Source: Mesaphorura yosii
Lineage: Eukaryota > Arthropoda > Collembola > Poduromorpha > Tullbergiidae
Assembly (NCBI GenBank): GCA_009869945.1
Contig: WIXG01000794.1
Coordinates: 1-21,237 of the forward strand
Direction of reading: 5' to 3'
DNA: 21,237 bases
Both the position numbers and the translations under genes were made by a program. The notes beneath the pieces are model-generated. The model was not told where the DNA came from. It saw only the letters and a list, made by a program, of their open reading frames with translations, and made no database searches. Below are positions 1-12,458 of this stretch, piece by piece; the stretch's first letter is position 1; every line of letters begins with the position of its first letter.

Positions 1-531
1 AAGTCCCATAAGGATCAATGTAAGATTAAAATTTCAACTGACCGTAACACTCCCACGTGTGAACATAAAAATGTAAAAATTTCACCATGGACGGCCAGGG
101 GAATGTAGAAATGATTAACGTTAGTGCAACACCAAAATTGCTCCGATTGACCGTTTATGCGCTTTTCCACCCATCCCTTGGCCACTGTGCCCTTATTACC
201 GATTTTGAATGAAGTGATGCATGCAGAAAGTAATTAGTACATCATTCGATGCCTAACTGAATTATTGTTCTTTTGATCTAGCAAAATAAGCTGACATGAA
301 ACGAGCCGTAGAATCGGCGTTGGACGTCATTAATCATCAATCGTTGACTTCTCAAAGGCATAGGCACGACTAACGACCGATTCAAGCAGTCAATTCTAAT
401 TTTAGCAATAATTTGTGAATTAGTTAAATATTGGGTGAAGCGTCAGGAAAGAAAGCAGAAAACCAGAAGAATTTAAATTAAAACGACAAATGTCAAATTA
501 GCTTCATACTAGCTATACACACATGTATTAC
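1..531. other. No gene seen
   Basis: This AT-rich stretch has no reading frame with protein-like composition and no clear repeat. It lies downstream (3') of the minus-strand exon at 532-834 and may include that gene's 3' flank. I saw no minus-strand AATAAA close after the stop codon. Confidence 0.4.
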
Positions 532-834
532 TTAAACGTTTAATTCACAAAAGAAACTTGTATTTATTGCGTTCGGCTCGCGGACGCCGAGTCTTGCAAA
601 GTCATCCGAGAATGCCACGTTGGGCGGCACGTTCCAGCTAACAGCTATGTCGTTGAACTTCCCAAAGTACTTGATTTTATGTCCGCTCGCCAACAAATCA
701 ACCACCGACTCGTAGAAGGCCGGTTGGTTGGGAGCCATCGCCACGCTTGTGCTGTAGTTTTCGTACAGCGCCAAAAATACAGACTCGCTGATACCGATGG
801 AAAGTTGAAACTTTGTTTGTGCGCTCGATTCAGA
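532..834 (-). CDS. Terminal exon of an unidentified gene, possibly a divergent ionotropic receptor-like protein
   Basis: On the minus strand an open frame of 100 codons plus TAA follows a good 3' splice site: a pyrimidine-rich tract ending CTCCAG at 840-835, with the exon starting at 834 in phase 0. The frame has protein-like composition, for example LYENYSTSVAMAPNQPAFY and ESVVDLLASGHKIKYFGKF. The run 'LYENYSTS...P...ESVVDLLASGHKI' resembles the stretch after the third membrane helix in insect ionotropic receptors, where a YxxxLTS-like motif precedes a 'LxELxxSGYKI' segment. That comparison is from memory and tentative. If it is right, the frame stops about 60 residues later, before a full second ligand-binding half and last membrane helix, so the gene would be truncated or decayed. 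Upstream minus-strand sequence at 1003-1430 has short protein-like pieces in several frames broken by stops, which also fits decay. No upstream exon could be joined with confidence. Confidence 0.4.
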   Translation of the reverse strand, partial: SESSAQTKFQLSIGISESVFLALYENYSTSVAMAPNQPAFYESVVDLLASGHKIKYFGKFNDIAVSWNVPPNVAFSDDFARLGVREPNAINTSFFCELNV

Positions 835-1734
835 CTGGAGAGGCGAAGGAATTCAAACGAACGACTCCGAAGGGCCAAAGCCAGCCCTTCACCTCCTTCG
901 GGTAGCTGCAGGAAGCCATCCACCAACCCTGAAACCAGGCTGAGGCTGTAGGAAGCCATAGCTGAAGTTGTCAGAAGCAGGAACCACGTGGGACGCCGAA
1001 CTAATTTACATCATTTCGGATTCGTCGCATGTCGTACTTGCAGTAGATCAACACCATCTCAAGCCTGATTACCAGGAATTCGACTTCATCAACGAATATG
1101 GGCACTGGCCATTCTCGGCGTAAATTAAGTCCGAAATCGCCTGCCACCTGAATTCCACGAACCCGTTGACAGTGGCGTCGACGATGAGCGCGGCCTTCAA
1201 CTCTGCGGAGCACAAGCCCAAATCCAGATGGCGTCGCCATCAGGTTTCGACGAACGAGGCCACGAGTCGCGTCGTCCGCGCTTGAACCAAACACCAGAAG
1301 CATTATTCAAATTATTTCCGCAGCCGCCATTAGTTTGAAGAGCGGCGCTTGTCAGTATTAAGTAGAAGTTCATGGGAACATGCTGCGCTGCGCACTTACG
1401 CCTCACAATATGATCTAAGGCTCCCACAGGAACATGTTACGCCTGCGCGGCGCACTTACTCCTGGTCGAATAAGCACTGGTTTCTACAGCCACTCCTGTA
1501 CGACGCCTACGTCTTCGCCTGCGTGGCGCAATTTAGGATGGACGAGGTGCAATAAAAGGATATGCCTATCCCGTCTGGCGAAATTAACTCTTCATTCTTG
1601 GGACGTGATTAAAATTTAAACTCGAGTTTTGGGGATTCTACTTAATTTTTTTCTTCTGAGCGTTCAGCGATCAGGATATCCACCCTCTTAGACCCATACT
1701 GACTTTTTTCCTAACCTACACCGCTTCATAGGTG
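835..1734. other. No supportable gene; broken minus-strand coding-like pieces and degenerate repeats
   Basis: Minus-strand frames at 1003-1430 contain protein-like pieces, for example a run LKAALIVDATVNGFVEFRW near 1200-1140. They sit in different frames and are interrupted by stops, so they may be exons of the 532-834 gene or a decayed paralogue. Three GC-rich, partly similar segments occur at 1375-1403, 1429-1463 and 1516-1530. Nothing here supports an intact gene. Confidence 0.3.
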
Positions 1735-1896
1735 AAAGCGCCCCGACACAGGGACTCCAGGTACAAGTACAGGTGCCTCACCGGGTCGAGTAAGAACGAA
1801 TTGCACACTCCAGGCCCCGAGTGGGGACAACCTAAGCTCATCTTACCAGGCGCCGCACCGTGAGGAAACAACAAGAGCTACATAGTTCGGGCGCCA
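1735..1896 (-). mobile_element. GC-rich repeat-like segment with a tRNA-Lys-type primer-binding site
   Basis: This block is more GC-rich than its surroundings and contains no open frame. Read on the minus strand, 1896-1885 is TGGCGCCCGAAC, which complements the 3' end (including the added CCA) of animal lysine tRNA. LTR retroelements use such a site just inside the 5' LTR to prime reverse transcription. The match stops after 12 bases and I did not find LTRs or element genes, so this is at most a remnant. CCA is not encoded in animal tRNA genes, which argues against a tRNA-derived SINE here. The match could still be chance. Confidence 0.25.
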
Positions 1897-1969
1897 TACT
1901 GCATGAGTAAAAACCAAACCACTTATCTAATTAACCCCGTCGCTTCAATCGCGGAGAAAAAACCGAGCT

Positions 1970-2180
1970 GAATTTGGTTTCCCCTATCGCGTTGGATTTA
2001 TCGATGGAGTTTATCGGTGGACTATTTGAAGCGCCTCAAGATGATCCAATATCCTATTTCAACAGAAAAGGGTTCTACTCATTAAACGTGCCACTCATTT
2101 GTGACCCGAAGAAAAAGCGTGCAATGCCTGCATTCTGTGAGCATGGTTTCATTCTGAACAACGAATCGAATGGTGCATGA
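1970..2180 (+). pseudogene. PIF/Harbinger (HARBI1-like) transposase fragment, frameshifted
   Basis: Two frames together give a recognisable piece of the DDE nuclease of PIF/Harbinger transposases. Frame one (from 1970) reads EFGFPYRVGFIDGVYRW, matching the family's 'FP...GxIDGTH' block, whose Asp (codon 2003-2005) is the first catalytic acid. Frame two (from 2028) reads EAPQDDPISYFNRKGFYSLN and then V..ICDPKKK, matching the 'P..DP..YxNRKGFxSIN(V)Q..CD' block. One frameshift lies between 2009 and 2028, and the frame stops at 2178-2180. The later catalytic positions and the Myb-like partner gene of autonomous Harbingers were not found. A weak echo of the 'LLGDSGY' block may exist near 2370-2400. 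This is a dead copy, not a host gene. Confidence 0.7.
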
Positions 2181-2613
2181 CATGTTCCCTGGGCAGCCAC
2201 TTAGCCTCCGAGTAGAGATAATGCAATGGTCGGTGGATGGATAACGAAATGAAAGCTACACCGGCGCGATTCCGTTGTAGAATTTGAACATTTAAAGTTT
2301 TGTAAATTTCTCTTATCGTGAAATTGACTGAAGAGCTATTCCTGAGAAAGGAGAATGTGCTATTCATGGCTTACTCGATGGTGACCAGCACTCTTATGGT
2401 GAGAGACAACATTTTTAGAAAGGTGGGCAAATAGCATAAGCTTCAAGTTGACACGTTCCACGCCGCATGCTTCATCTCTTTCTTCATCAAACATCAAAGA
2501 CGACAGGATGACATCAAAGATCACGGGATTTTACCATTTTATACAGGTTGATTGGATTCAATCGACTGCATAGTCTCAGCCACTAGTCGCCAACATTTTC
2601 ATGAATACAAAAA
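2181..2613. other. No gene seen
   Basis: This may include further decayed Harbinger sequence. The only local structure noted is a short direct repeat, ACATCAAAGA, within 2490-2525. Confidence 0.3.
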
Positions 2614-2989
2614 CCATACCAATACCATGTCCAGTATGAACCGGATAACCACGACTCTTGATTGAAGTGGATGGCAGTGTTGCTGGTGCTCAGCGCGTGT
2701 GCTTGATGTCATGTACTGCCGCATTTAGTCGTGGCAGTCACTGGTCACCAGGTCGTGACCCAAGACATGTCCAATCTAGCAGACCCTCTTGATCTCGTTA
2801 ACTATACCAATATCATGTCTTGTATGAACCGGATATCCACGACTCTTGATTGAGGTGGATGGCAGTGTTGCTGGTACTCAGCGCGTGTGCTTGATGTCAT
2901 GTACTGCCGCATTTAGTCGTGGCAGTCACTGGCCACCAGGCCGTGACCCAAGACATGTCCAATCAAGCTGACCCCCTTGATCTCGTTGA
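2614..2989 (+). repeat. Tandem duplication, two copies of a 188-bp unit
   Basis: Bases 2614-2801 are repeated at 2802-2989 with an offset of 188. Landmarks shared at this spacing include TATGAACCGGATA, CACGACTCTTGATTGA, TACTGCCGCATTTAGTCG and GATCTCGTT. I saw only scattered substitutions and no indels. Each unit carries a potential short stem, ACTGCC...GGCAGT, around the ATTTAGTC loop. Copy 1 also has GGTCAC...GTGACC, which is disrupted by a change in copy 2 (GGCCAC). No protein-like frame spans the unit. It may be a two-unit satellite remnant, a local duplication, or part of a transposon. Confidence 0.9.
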
Positions 2990-3294
2990 AATGATTTGAA
3001 TTTCGGATGCCAATTTTTGATCCTATGCAAACTAACATCAATCAAATACACGTGGCGAATAAAAATAATCCAGCACCATTACAGTACGAGCTACTCAGCC
3101 TGGCGCGTGTCTACGTGCGTCAGTGAGGTTGAACTCTGTGACACTGCCCTCGCCAGGACAGCATTATCGTGCCTTCCGACTCGATTATCCGTGTAATCAC
3201 AACCCTAATCAGCGAAAGAGGAAAGCAAGTTCAGGAAAAGCAGAAGAAAGAAGCGCCTTGTTGCCACGGCCACTACATTTATCTCTTTTGTGGT
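2990..3294. other. No gene seen; upstream flank of the lectin gene
   Basis: There is no convincing frame. Given its position, this stretch may hold proximal regulatory sequence of the lectin gene that starts at 3505. Confidence 0.3.
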
Positions 3295-3302
3295 TATAAA
3301 TA
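3295..3302 (+). promoter_or_regulatory. Candidate TATA box of the lectin gene
   Basis: TATAAATA lies 203 bp before the ATG at 3505. Transcription would begin near 3325, giving a 5' leader of about 180 bases. A weaker AT-rich candidate, AAATAAATA near 3422-3430, would give a shorter leader. The sequence cannot decide between them. Confidence 0.4.
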
Positions 3303-3337
3303 GTTAGATGGTACGATCTCGGCATAATCATGGTGAC

Positions 3338-3353
3338 CCAACCTAACCTAACC
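3338..3353 (+). repeat. Short interstitial (CCTAA)n telomere-type repeat
   Basis: CCTAACCTAACC is two and a half units of the arthropod telomere motif (TTAGG)n read on the other strand. A second run, CCTAACCTAA, lies at 3467-3476 in the probable 5' leader of the lectin gene. Both follow similar CCCAA(A) sequence. They are short enough to be chance or simple-sequence expansion. Confidence 0.5.
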
Positions 3354-3504
3354 AGACACAACCGCGCATGGCGCGATCCGAATTGACGTCATTGGGATGA
3401 CAGTAACGCAAATTGCACGCCAAATAAATACTTCGGCATTCGGTAGTTTGGCCATTGAGTCCCAAACCTAACCTAAGGCGAACCAGAAGAACCAGAACAA
3501 GAAG

Positions 3505-5252
3505 ATGAAGATTTTGGTCAACTTGCCCCTCCTGCTGTGCCTTGGCCTGATCAGCCAGAGCTCTGCTATCGCCTACAATTTTAAACCATTCAACAGTCCA
3601 AACAGTTGCATGGTAAGCACCGGAGGAGGGTTCTCCGTGGTCGCCTGTGACGCCAACAACAACAACCAGAAGTTTACGGAGATCCTCTCATCCACTGTCG
3701 TAAGTTCCCACTCGTTTGGTTGGAAACTTGAGTAATTGCTTGCTTACTTCTTTCTGTCGTTTATGCCTGACTTTTCAGCTAACTACACTTCTCACCGGTC
3801 AAACCGTCCAGTGCAACTCTCTGGCCTTGGACGCCGTGCCCGGCACCGCCCCAAACGGGGCCGCAACGAATCTTGTCAAACAGGAGGCTTGGAACCCAGG
3901 AAGCAAGACGCAATATTGGATACAGACTCTGCCAACAAACACCCCCTTGGCATTCCCGGGCTACGTTTGGTTCAAAAACTTTGGCACGGGAACTTGCATG
4001 ACTGCCGAGTCCAATGGGGGGTACATCGATACCTACGCCTGCACCAGCGGCGCCTTGCATCAGGTGTGGTCCGTGGGCTCCCCCAACGCCGCTATGCAGT
4101 CAGGCTCCACTCTGACAAACCAACAAACCAATCTTCTGCTCGCCGGATGTCTCAAAGTACAGGGTGGAAGTCCTTATCCTGATGCTCCCGCCGTGACAGC
4201 TCTATGTGCGGGCACGGAATTCTCCCAGAATTTCTACCCGTTTAATCGCACGGTAAGTCAACCAGCGGTTGCATTGGACCAAAGGGGGGGGGGTACGAGA
4301 TTTTCAAAAAAAATTTTTTTTTTTAAAAAAAAAGGTCTTATTTTTGCCTGAAATGCGTAAAAAATTGTTTTCAGGGCGATTTGAGACAAAAAAATATTCC
4401 AATGTTAATAGCATAAGGGGAGTCATGAAAATTTTATAAGTCCCAGAATCTTTTTTAAATTCTTACCTTTCCCACGAACACGATAAAATTATTAATTATC
4501 CATTGAGGCATGTCTGAACCGATTTGGAATTCTCTGACTATATTCTAGAATTGCTCGTCTTCAGGTTTGCGATTTGTGGGTTCCATATAGTGATGTAAAA
4601 CTCGGCCTTAGACCCGGTCATAGAGCCCGGGCCTACACGATGAGCTTACAATTAAATATGCAGGGCGCGCAGAGCACCAACTTCACTTCACTGGTTTTTA
4701 TTTTAAGACAAAATTTAAAAAAAAATTTCATGACTCCCCTAATGCTATTAACATGGGGAAATTTTTGTCTCAAATCGCCATCCAAACCAACCCAACCCAA
4801 CCAGCTTAACCCACCTAATCTGCCCACACGCCACACCACGCGAAGTGCACTCATTTCAGCAAGTCCGTTTCTGATCATTTTCATGAATTTCTTGTCCTGC
4901 AGGCTAGCTTGTTCCAGATCTTGAACACCAACACCTGCGTGGATGGTGGCGGCAGCGCAAACAACATATACCCGTACGCCTGCACACCCTCGGCCCTCAA
5001 TCACCAGTGGATGCGGTTCACCTACCCAACAGAAGTATGTTTTAACTTATAATCTAAAAAAAACCATTAATCATCTAGTGAGCTAATGTTGGCGTTGTTT
5101 TAATTAAGGACATTTCACCGTATGTGTACTTCATGGACCTGTTGTCCGGGCTCTGCCTGACATGGGATCCATTGAACCTACCATGGGTCAAAACCACGAC
5201 TTGCTCCCAGGGAAATACCAATCAACAGTGGCAAACATATTTCACTGCATAA
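3505..5252 (+). CDS. Secreted ricin-B-type (QxW) beta-trefoil lectin-like protein, four exons
   Basis: Exons 3505-3699, 3779-4252, 4903-5034 and 5109-5252 all join in phase 0 with GT-AG introns and encode 314 residues ending in TAA. The ATG (AAGAAGATGAAG) opens a signal peptide: a hydrophobic LPLLLCLGLI core with likely cleavage after residue 21 or 23. Six repeats follow, each with a Cys-containing strand and a Q-x-W/F-type end: NQKF (residues 54-57), QYW (110-112), QVW (160-162), SQNF (214-217), HQW (257-259) and QQW (306-308). Likely paired cysteines are 35/48, 138/153, 189/208, 235/250 and 283/299. Six such repeats equal two beta-trefoil domains, as in the ricin B chain. Proteins of this family bind sugars outside the cell. 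The ligand, and any role in digestion or immunity, cannot be read from sequence. No catalytic domain is attached, so this is not a ricin-type toxin. Confidence 0.85.
4284..4333. repeat. Homopolymer-rich tract in lectin intron
   Basis: A run of ten G is followed by consecutive A, T and A runs just after the 5' splice site of the third exon-exon junction's intron (4253-4902). The A-T-A part can fold back on itself. Such tracts mutate quickly and are often misread, so lengths here may vary between assemblies. Confidence 0.8.
4375..4779. mobile_element. Inverted-repeat element (MITE-like) inside lectin intron
   Basis: The left arm starts at 4375 with GGCGATTTGAGACAAAAA, and the right arm (about 4715-4779) is its inverse complement. 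The arms continue with matching blocks ATGTTAATAGCAT and AGGGGAGTCATGAAA, interrupted by a few substitutions or indels, for about 60 bp. About 275 bp of unrelated sequence lies between them. There is no coding capacity. This is the form of a small non-autonomous DNA transposon or foldback element. No clear target-site duplication is visible at the ends, so the insertion may be old or the true ends may lie elsewhere. It sits in sense-strand intron 4253-4902 and leaves both splice sites intact. Confidence 0.7.
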
Positions 5253-6139
5253 GTCGTCCATCACTCCCCACTCCCACAAACCATGTCCATAATTTATGCC
5301 CAAATGGTGGCCAAAAAATTATTTTCGGTTTAATCAATTATTTTATTCAGAATTTGACAAAACCATTTAGTAAATTCGAATCCATCATAAGCGTTCGCTT
5401 TGTGCCTCTTGCAGTTATTTGTGTTTATAGGGGCAACGATTCATTGCCATGCCAATACGTTCATCCGACTTTAAATGATAAAGACTTGGTTGTGGCTTTG
5501 GTGAATTAAACCAAGCGAAGTGTGAATATAGAAAGCACTTATTTCAGGCGCCAAACCAGCGTAAGGAATCTCATGGCAGCCAAAGTCTATTCTATCGACT
5601 CGGACAACCACAGCAGCAATCACTTTGCCACACGTTTAAGCAAAATAATCCAGAAAATACAGTGGATTGGCCCAAGACTTATCATCTTCACATTGTACAT
5701 AACCAAATCACAAGCTGGCAACGTTCCAACACGAATCTCCAGGCCAACCTGATTCATTAAAATGATGTACGCGTGCATAACTTTTTGAACGAATCTGCAG
5801 AAGTAAATATCCATATCTTGATGTGACTAATCTGTAGGTACAAAAGGGTCCCTTATTTATCAAAGGTCTGTATGAGTAATGGTTCAAAAGGGTAAGCTTA
5901 CCCATAAGTTTTCTGGTTTTTTCCTGATTTAGATTAAACCATTGTACTTTTGACTGACTCATTCGTTCACCCTTCTCTTTCCAGAAATAGCTTGTAGGTC
6001 ATACAACATTCATTGTAAAGGGCATATAAGCCCCTTCATGTTCAATAAAGATTAATCAGTTACTCTTCAAACCTTCTGAGCACAACATCCATTTATTACA
6101 ACACACCCTGCACCGAATCTTGAGTATACGAAGAAAAAG
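5253..6139. other. 3' flank of lectin gene; no gene seen
   Basis: ATTAAA at 5505-5510 and AATAAA at 6044-6049 are possible polyadenylation signals for the lectin gene. The nearer one is a common variant and gives a more usual 3' UTR length. An open frame at 5522-5752 shows no recognisable family. The last part may include the decayed N-terminal region of the Tc1 element, where basic residues precede 6140. Confidence 0.35.
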
Positions 6140-6786
6140 AAGCCATGCATATAGAGGAATAGGCTTTACTTTGCAGAAGACCTCATGGAATGGCAGAAAA
6201 TTATTTTTAGTGATGAGAAGTCCAATTTAGTTTGGTCCCGATGGCTGATCAAACTATTGGCATGTTTTACGTAAACAACCGCAACTTTTTTCGAAACGCC
6301 AACAAGGGTATTTGCTTCCAATAAATGAAATTCGCAATTTGCCGAGCTTGTTCTTCAGAAGTGGCTGCTCTCTAATGGGTATGGGGAGCGTTCAGGTGGA
6401 GTGGCAAAAGCGATCTGGCCATCAACAACAATATGAACGCAAGATATGCTGAAAAAATATTTGCTCCCATGTGCTGCAAAAATTGGAGGCAGAGGATGGG
6501 TTTTTCTACAAGACATACGGCCAAGTTCAAAAGGCATGGTTTAGCAAAAATGTGCGGAGCATGGACTGCCTTCACGCAGACCCGATTTGAACTCAATTGA
6601 AAATTTATAGGGCATTTGTCAAGAAACGTGTATGGAAGCGACAAGCAATACAACCATGAGGCGAGATTTGGAAGTTGCTGTGGGCCGAGAATGGGTCAAA
6701 TTCCCTTAGGCATGCTTAGGAAATTAATAATTTCAATGAAAAATAGAATTTATGAAATAATCCCTGGAAAGCCGACGAAGTACTAG
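6140..6786 (+). pseudogene. Tc1-like transposase fossil
   Basis: Several frames together trace the C-terminal two thirds of a Tc1 transposase. RLYFAEDLMEWQKIIFSDEK (6155-6214) matches the block holding the first catalytic Asp. A frame switch then gives GPDG, a stop, and SNYWHVLRKQPQLFSKRQ. F-L-Q-D near 6500 followed by HTAK marks the second Asp, with bases missing between. PSRRPDLNSIENL near 6567-6605 is the block with the catalytic Glu, and the usual Trp after it has become TAG. The end, LRKLIISMKNRIYEIIPGKP followed by TKY and a stop at 6784-6786, is a typical family C-terminus. Multiple stops and frameshifts make it inactive. Terminal inverted repeats were not identified. CCCTACTGTA near 7026 resembles a Tc1-type end, but no left partner was found. 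Confidence 0.88.
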
Positions 6787-8481
6787 TTCCAGTTTTTGTT
6801 GGTTTTCCTACATGCGAAATGCGGTAGGGTGCGCTATCATTTTGTGACATCTACACTTTTAAATTTTGTCTCATAAGTCTTATGTCTCGTACTGAATTCG
6901 AGTATAACTTTCTGTGCATGTGTCGATCGTGGTAATGTTAGCTAAGGTAGTTAATATGACGGTTTGAAAAATAAACTCATATAAATATAGAAATTCGCAA
7001 AATTCTAGGGGCATTATCAATATGTGCCCTACTGTAATTATGAAATACGAAATTATGTTGCGGAAGGAGTGGGAGAGAGACGAGGCTATAACGAAGCGTA
7101 AAATATTTGATAAAAACCAGAAGTGCTGGGATGGCGTGGCACGAGAGAAAGTTTCGTCGCTGGCTTTGGCATAGTAAATTGCTCGAGGAAATTAGCTTGG
7201 TGAATTGTGCATGTCTAATTTTTGAGGCCGAGGAAAGAAGTCAGACAGAAGACCAAGAAAGGTTCTTCAAAAAAAAAAATAATGAAGACAAATAGCACTA
7301 CTAATCATCTGTACGGCTCTTGAGAAACACGAAGCCTACCAGCTAGGGCCTGCATAATTTCACCGCCACCATTGTCCAACTTCCTATTCCAATTCCAACT
7401 TGAGCATTCTTGGGTTACCTGACACGCTCACGAGCACCATTCAGACTCGACGGCTCGGGCGATTTGGAAGAATTAACCCCATGTGAATGTAGTGAAACAT
7501 TTGACCGACGTGGAGGGATCAGACTTGAAATTTGAAGTGAATAATCAAAGTATTATTGCGAACGAGCACAAGTGAGAGGCGTTGCTCCCTACCAATTCGA
7601 ATTCTATTTACACCGAAATGACTTCATTCCACGGGTGAGTGCCTTCAAGTCTCGTCCGCTCTTCCTCTTCCACAGATCCAAAGGATCTTACCGGAAAATG
7701 ACCCTTTTTGGGCCCCCTCCGAGTAGACTGAAAAGTTGTATGTTTTTGGAAAGCTTAGGCCCTAACGAGTCTAAAATAACCACATTTGTTGAAAAATTCG
7801 ATGGGCAGCCTGTGAAAAAAATTCATGAAGTACGCACTTAATTTCGGGGTTGCTGGAGAGTTGGTGTATAAAGAACGTCGGACCGCAGGTCGAAAGTTGA
7901 GGTAAACCCAATTGGACTAACCTGTCTAATGGAGGTCTGTCCATAGGTAATTGGGTGAATGCATTACGCTGTGTACTGCGGGGAGACGAGCGGAGAGCTG
8001 CACATGCCTGGTGTAGTTGTTATAGATCGGTTCTTTGGGAGGCAACACAACGCACACAAGACAGACCAAAGCATGGTTTGGGTTGGCCGGGAAAGGATCA
8101 AGAATCTCCTCCTATCCAACACGATCATCAATGAGAACAAAAAACGGGGAGCTGAGAGACGGTTTAGGGAAAGTCAAAAAATTAATGTTTCACGAGCACA
8201 TTACTTTTACACACTAAAAGCTTTAAACACGAGATAATCGAGCGCAAAATCTTCAGCTCCAACCTACCTCCATGTTAGCTCGTGTCATTGGAGAACAAGA
8301 ACAGCGCTCCATCGTGGGACACGATCTCAACAGCGATCGTATGCGAAAGATAAAGGTTTCATAATAAAATTTGACACGTATGCTGATTTCGAATCATGTA
8401 GTTTAATCGAAATGTAGTTTACACTTGTTCGTGTATAGTTCTGATTTAACGAATTCCTGTCAACACGTCATGTGCCGCAGT
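6787..8481. other. Region between Tc1 fossil and slouch; no gene seen
   Basis: Open frames at 7107-7295, 7572-7841 and 7959-8237 have no recognisable motifs and are of chance length. The sequence nearest 8481 is likely slouch upstream regulatory DNA. Confidence 0.4.
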
Positions 8482-8499
8482 TCCTCTCCTCTCTCTCTC
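8482..8499 (+). promoter_or_regulatory. CT-rich (GAGA-type) tract upstream of slouch start
   Basis: TCCTCTCCTCTCTCTCTC lies 63-80 bp before the start codon. In insects, GAGA/CT repeats are common in promoters and leaders of developmental genes, where GAGA-factor-like proteins bind. No clear TATA box was found nearby. Function is inferred from position only, and it may equally be simple repeat in the 5' leader. Confidence 0.3.
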
Positions 8500-8561
8500 A
8501 CGACGTAATTACACAAACTTTAGCATTGTGATTCCACCTCCAATGCGCTGACTCGCACCAG

Positions 8562-12292
<3,731 letters not shown>

Positions 12293-12452
12293 ACAACGTG
12301 TCGGGCTGTAATCAGTAGCCGTAACTTCAGCTCTGCTACGCGAGCGTGTGCGAACGCTAGTTAGGGGAATTTATATTCCGGCAATTTAATGAGGCTAAAT
12401 ATTGAAATGGTATCTATTTTGAGCCTCATCCGACAATGCATCCTGGGATACA

Positions 12453-12458
12453 AATAAA
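12453..12458 (+). terminator. Polyadenylation signal of slouch
   Basis: AATAAA lies 161 bp after the stop codon and is the first canonical hexamer in the 3' flank. It implies a short 3' UTR of about 180 bases. Confidence 0.55.

Noticed and set aside
645..959. Minus-strand 104-codon frame
   Set aside because: Its lower half overlaps the better-supported exon 532-834 in another frame, and the upper part has a simple, Leu/Ser-rich composition with no match.
5162..5509. Plus-strand 115-codon frame starting ATGGGATCC
   Set aside because: It overlaps the last lectin exon in another frame. The lectin frame with its QQW motif and in-phase splice site explains the sequence better.
7572..7841. Plus-strand 89-codon frame upstream of slouch
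   Set aside because: There is no ATG start, no motif and no splice support. The DNA reads like dispersed non-coding repeat.
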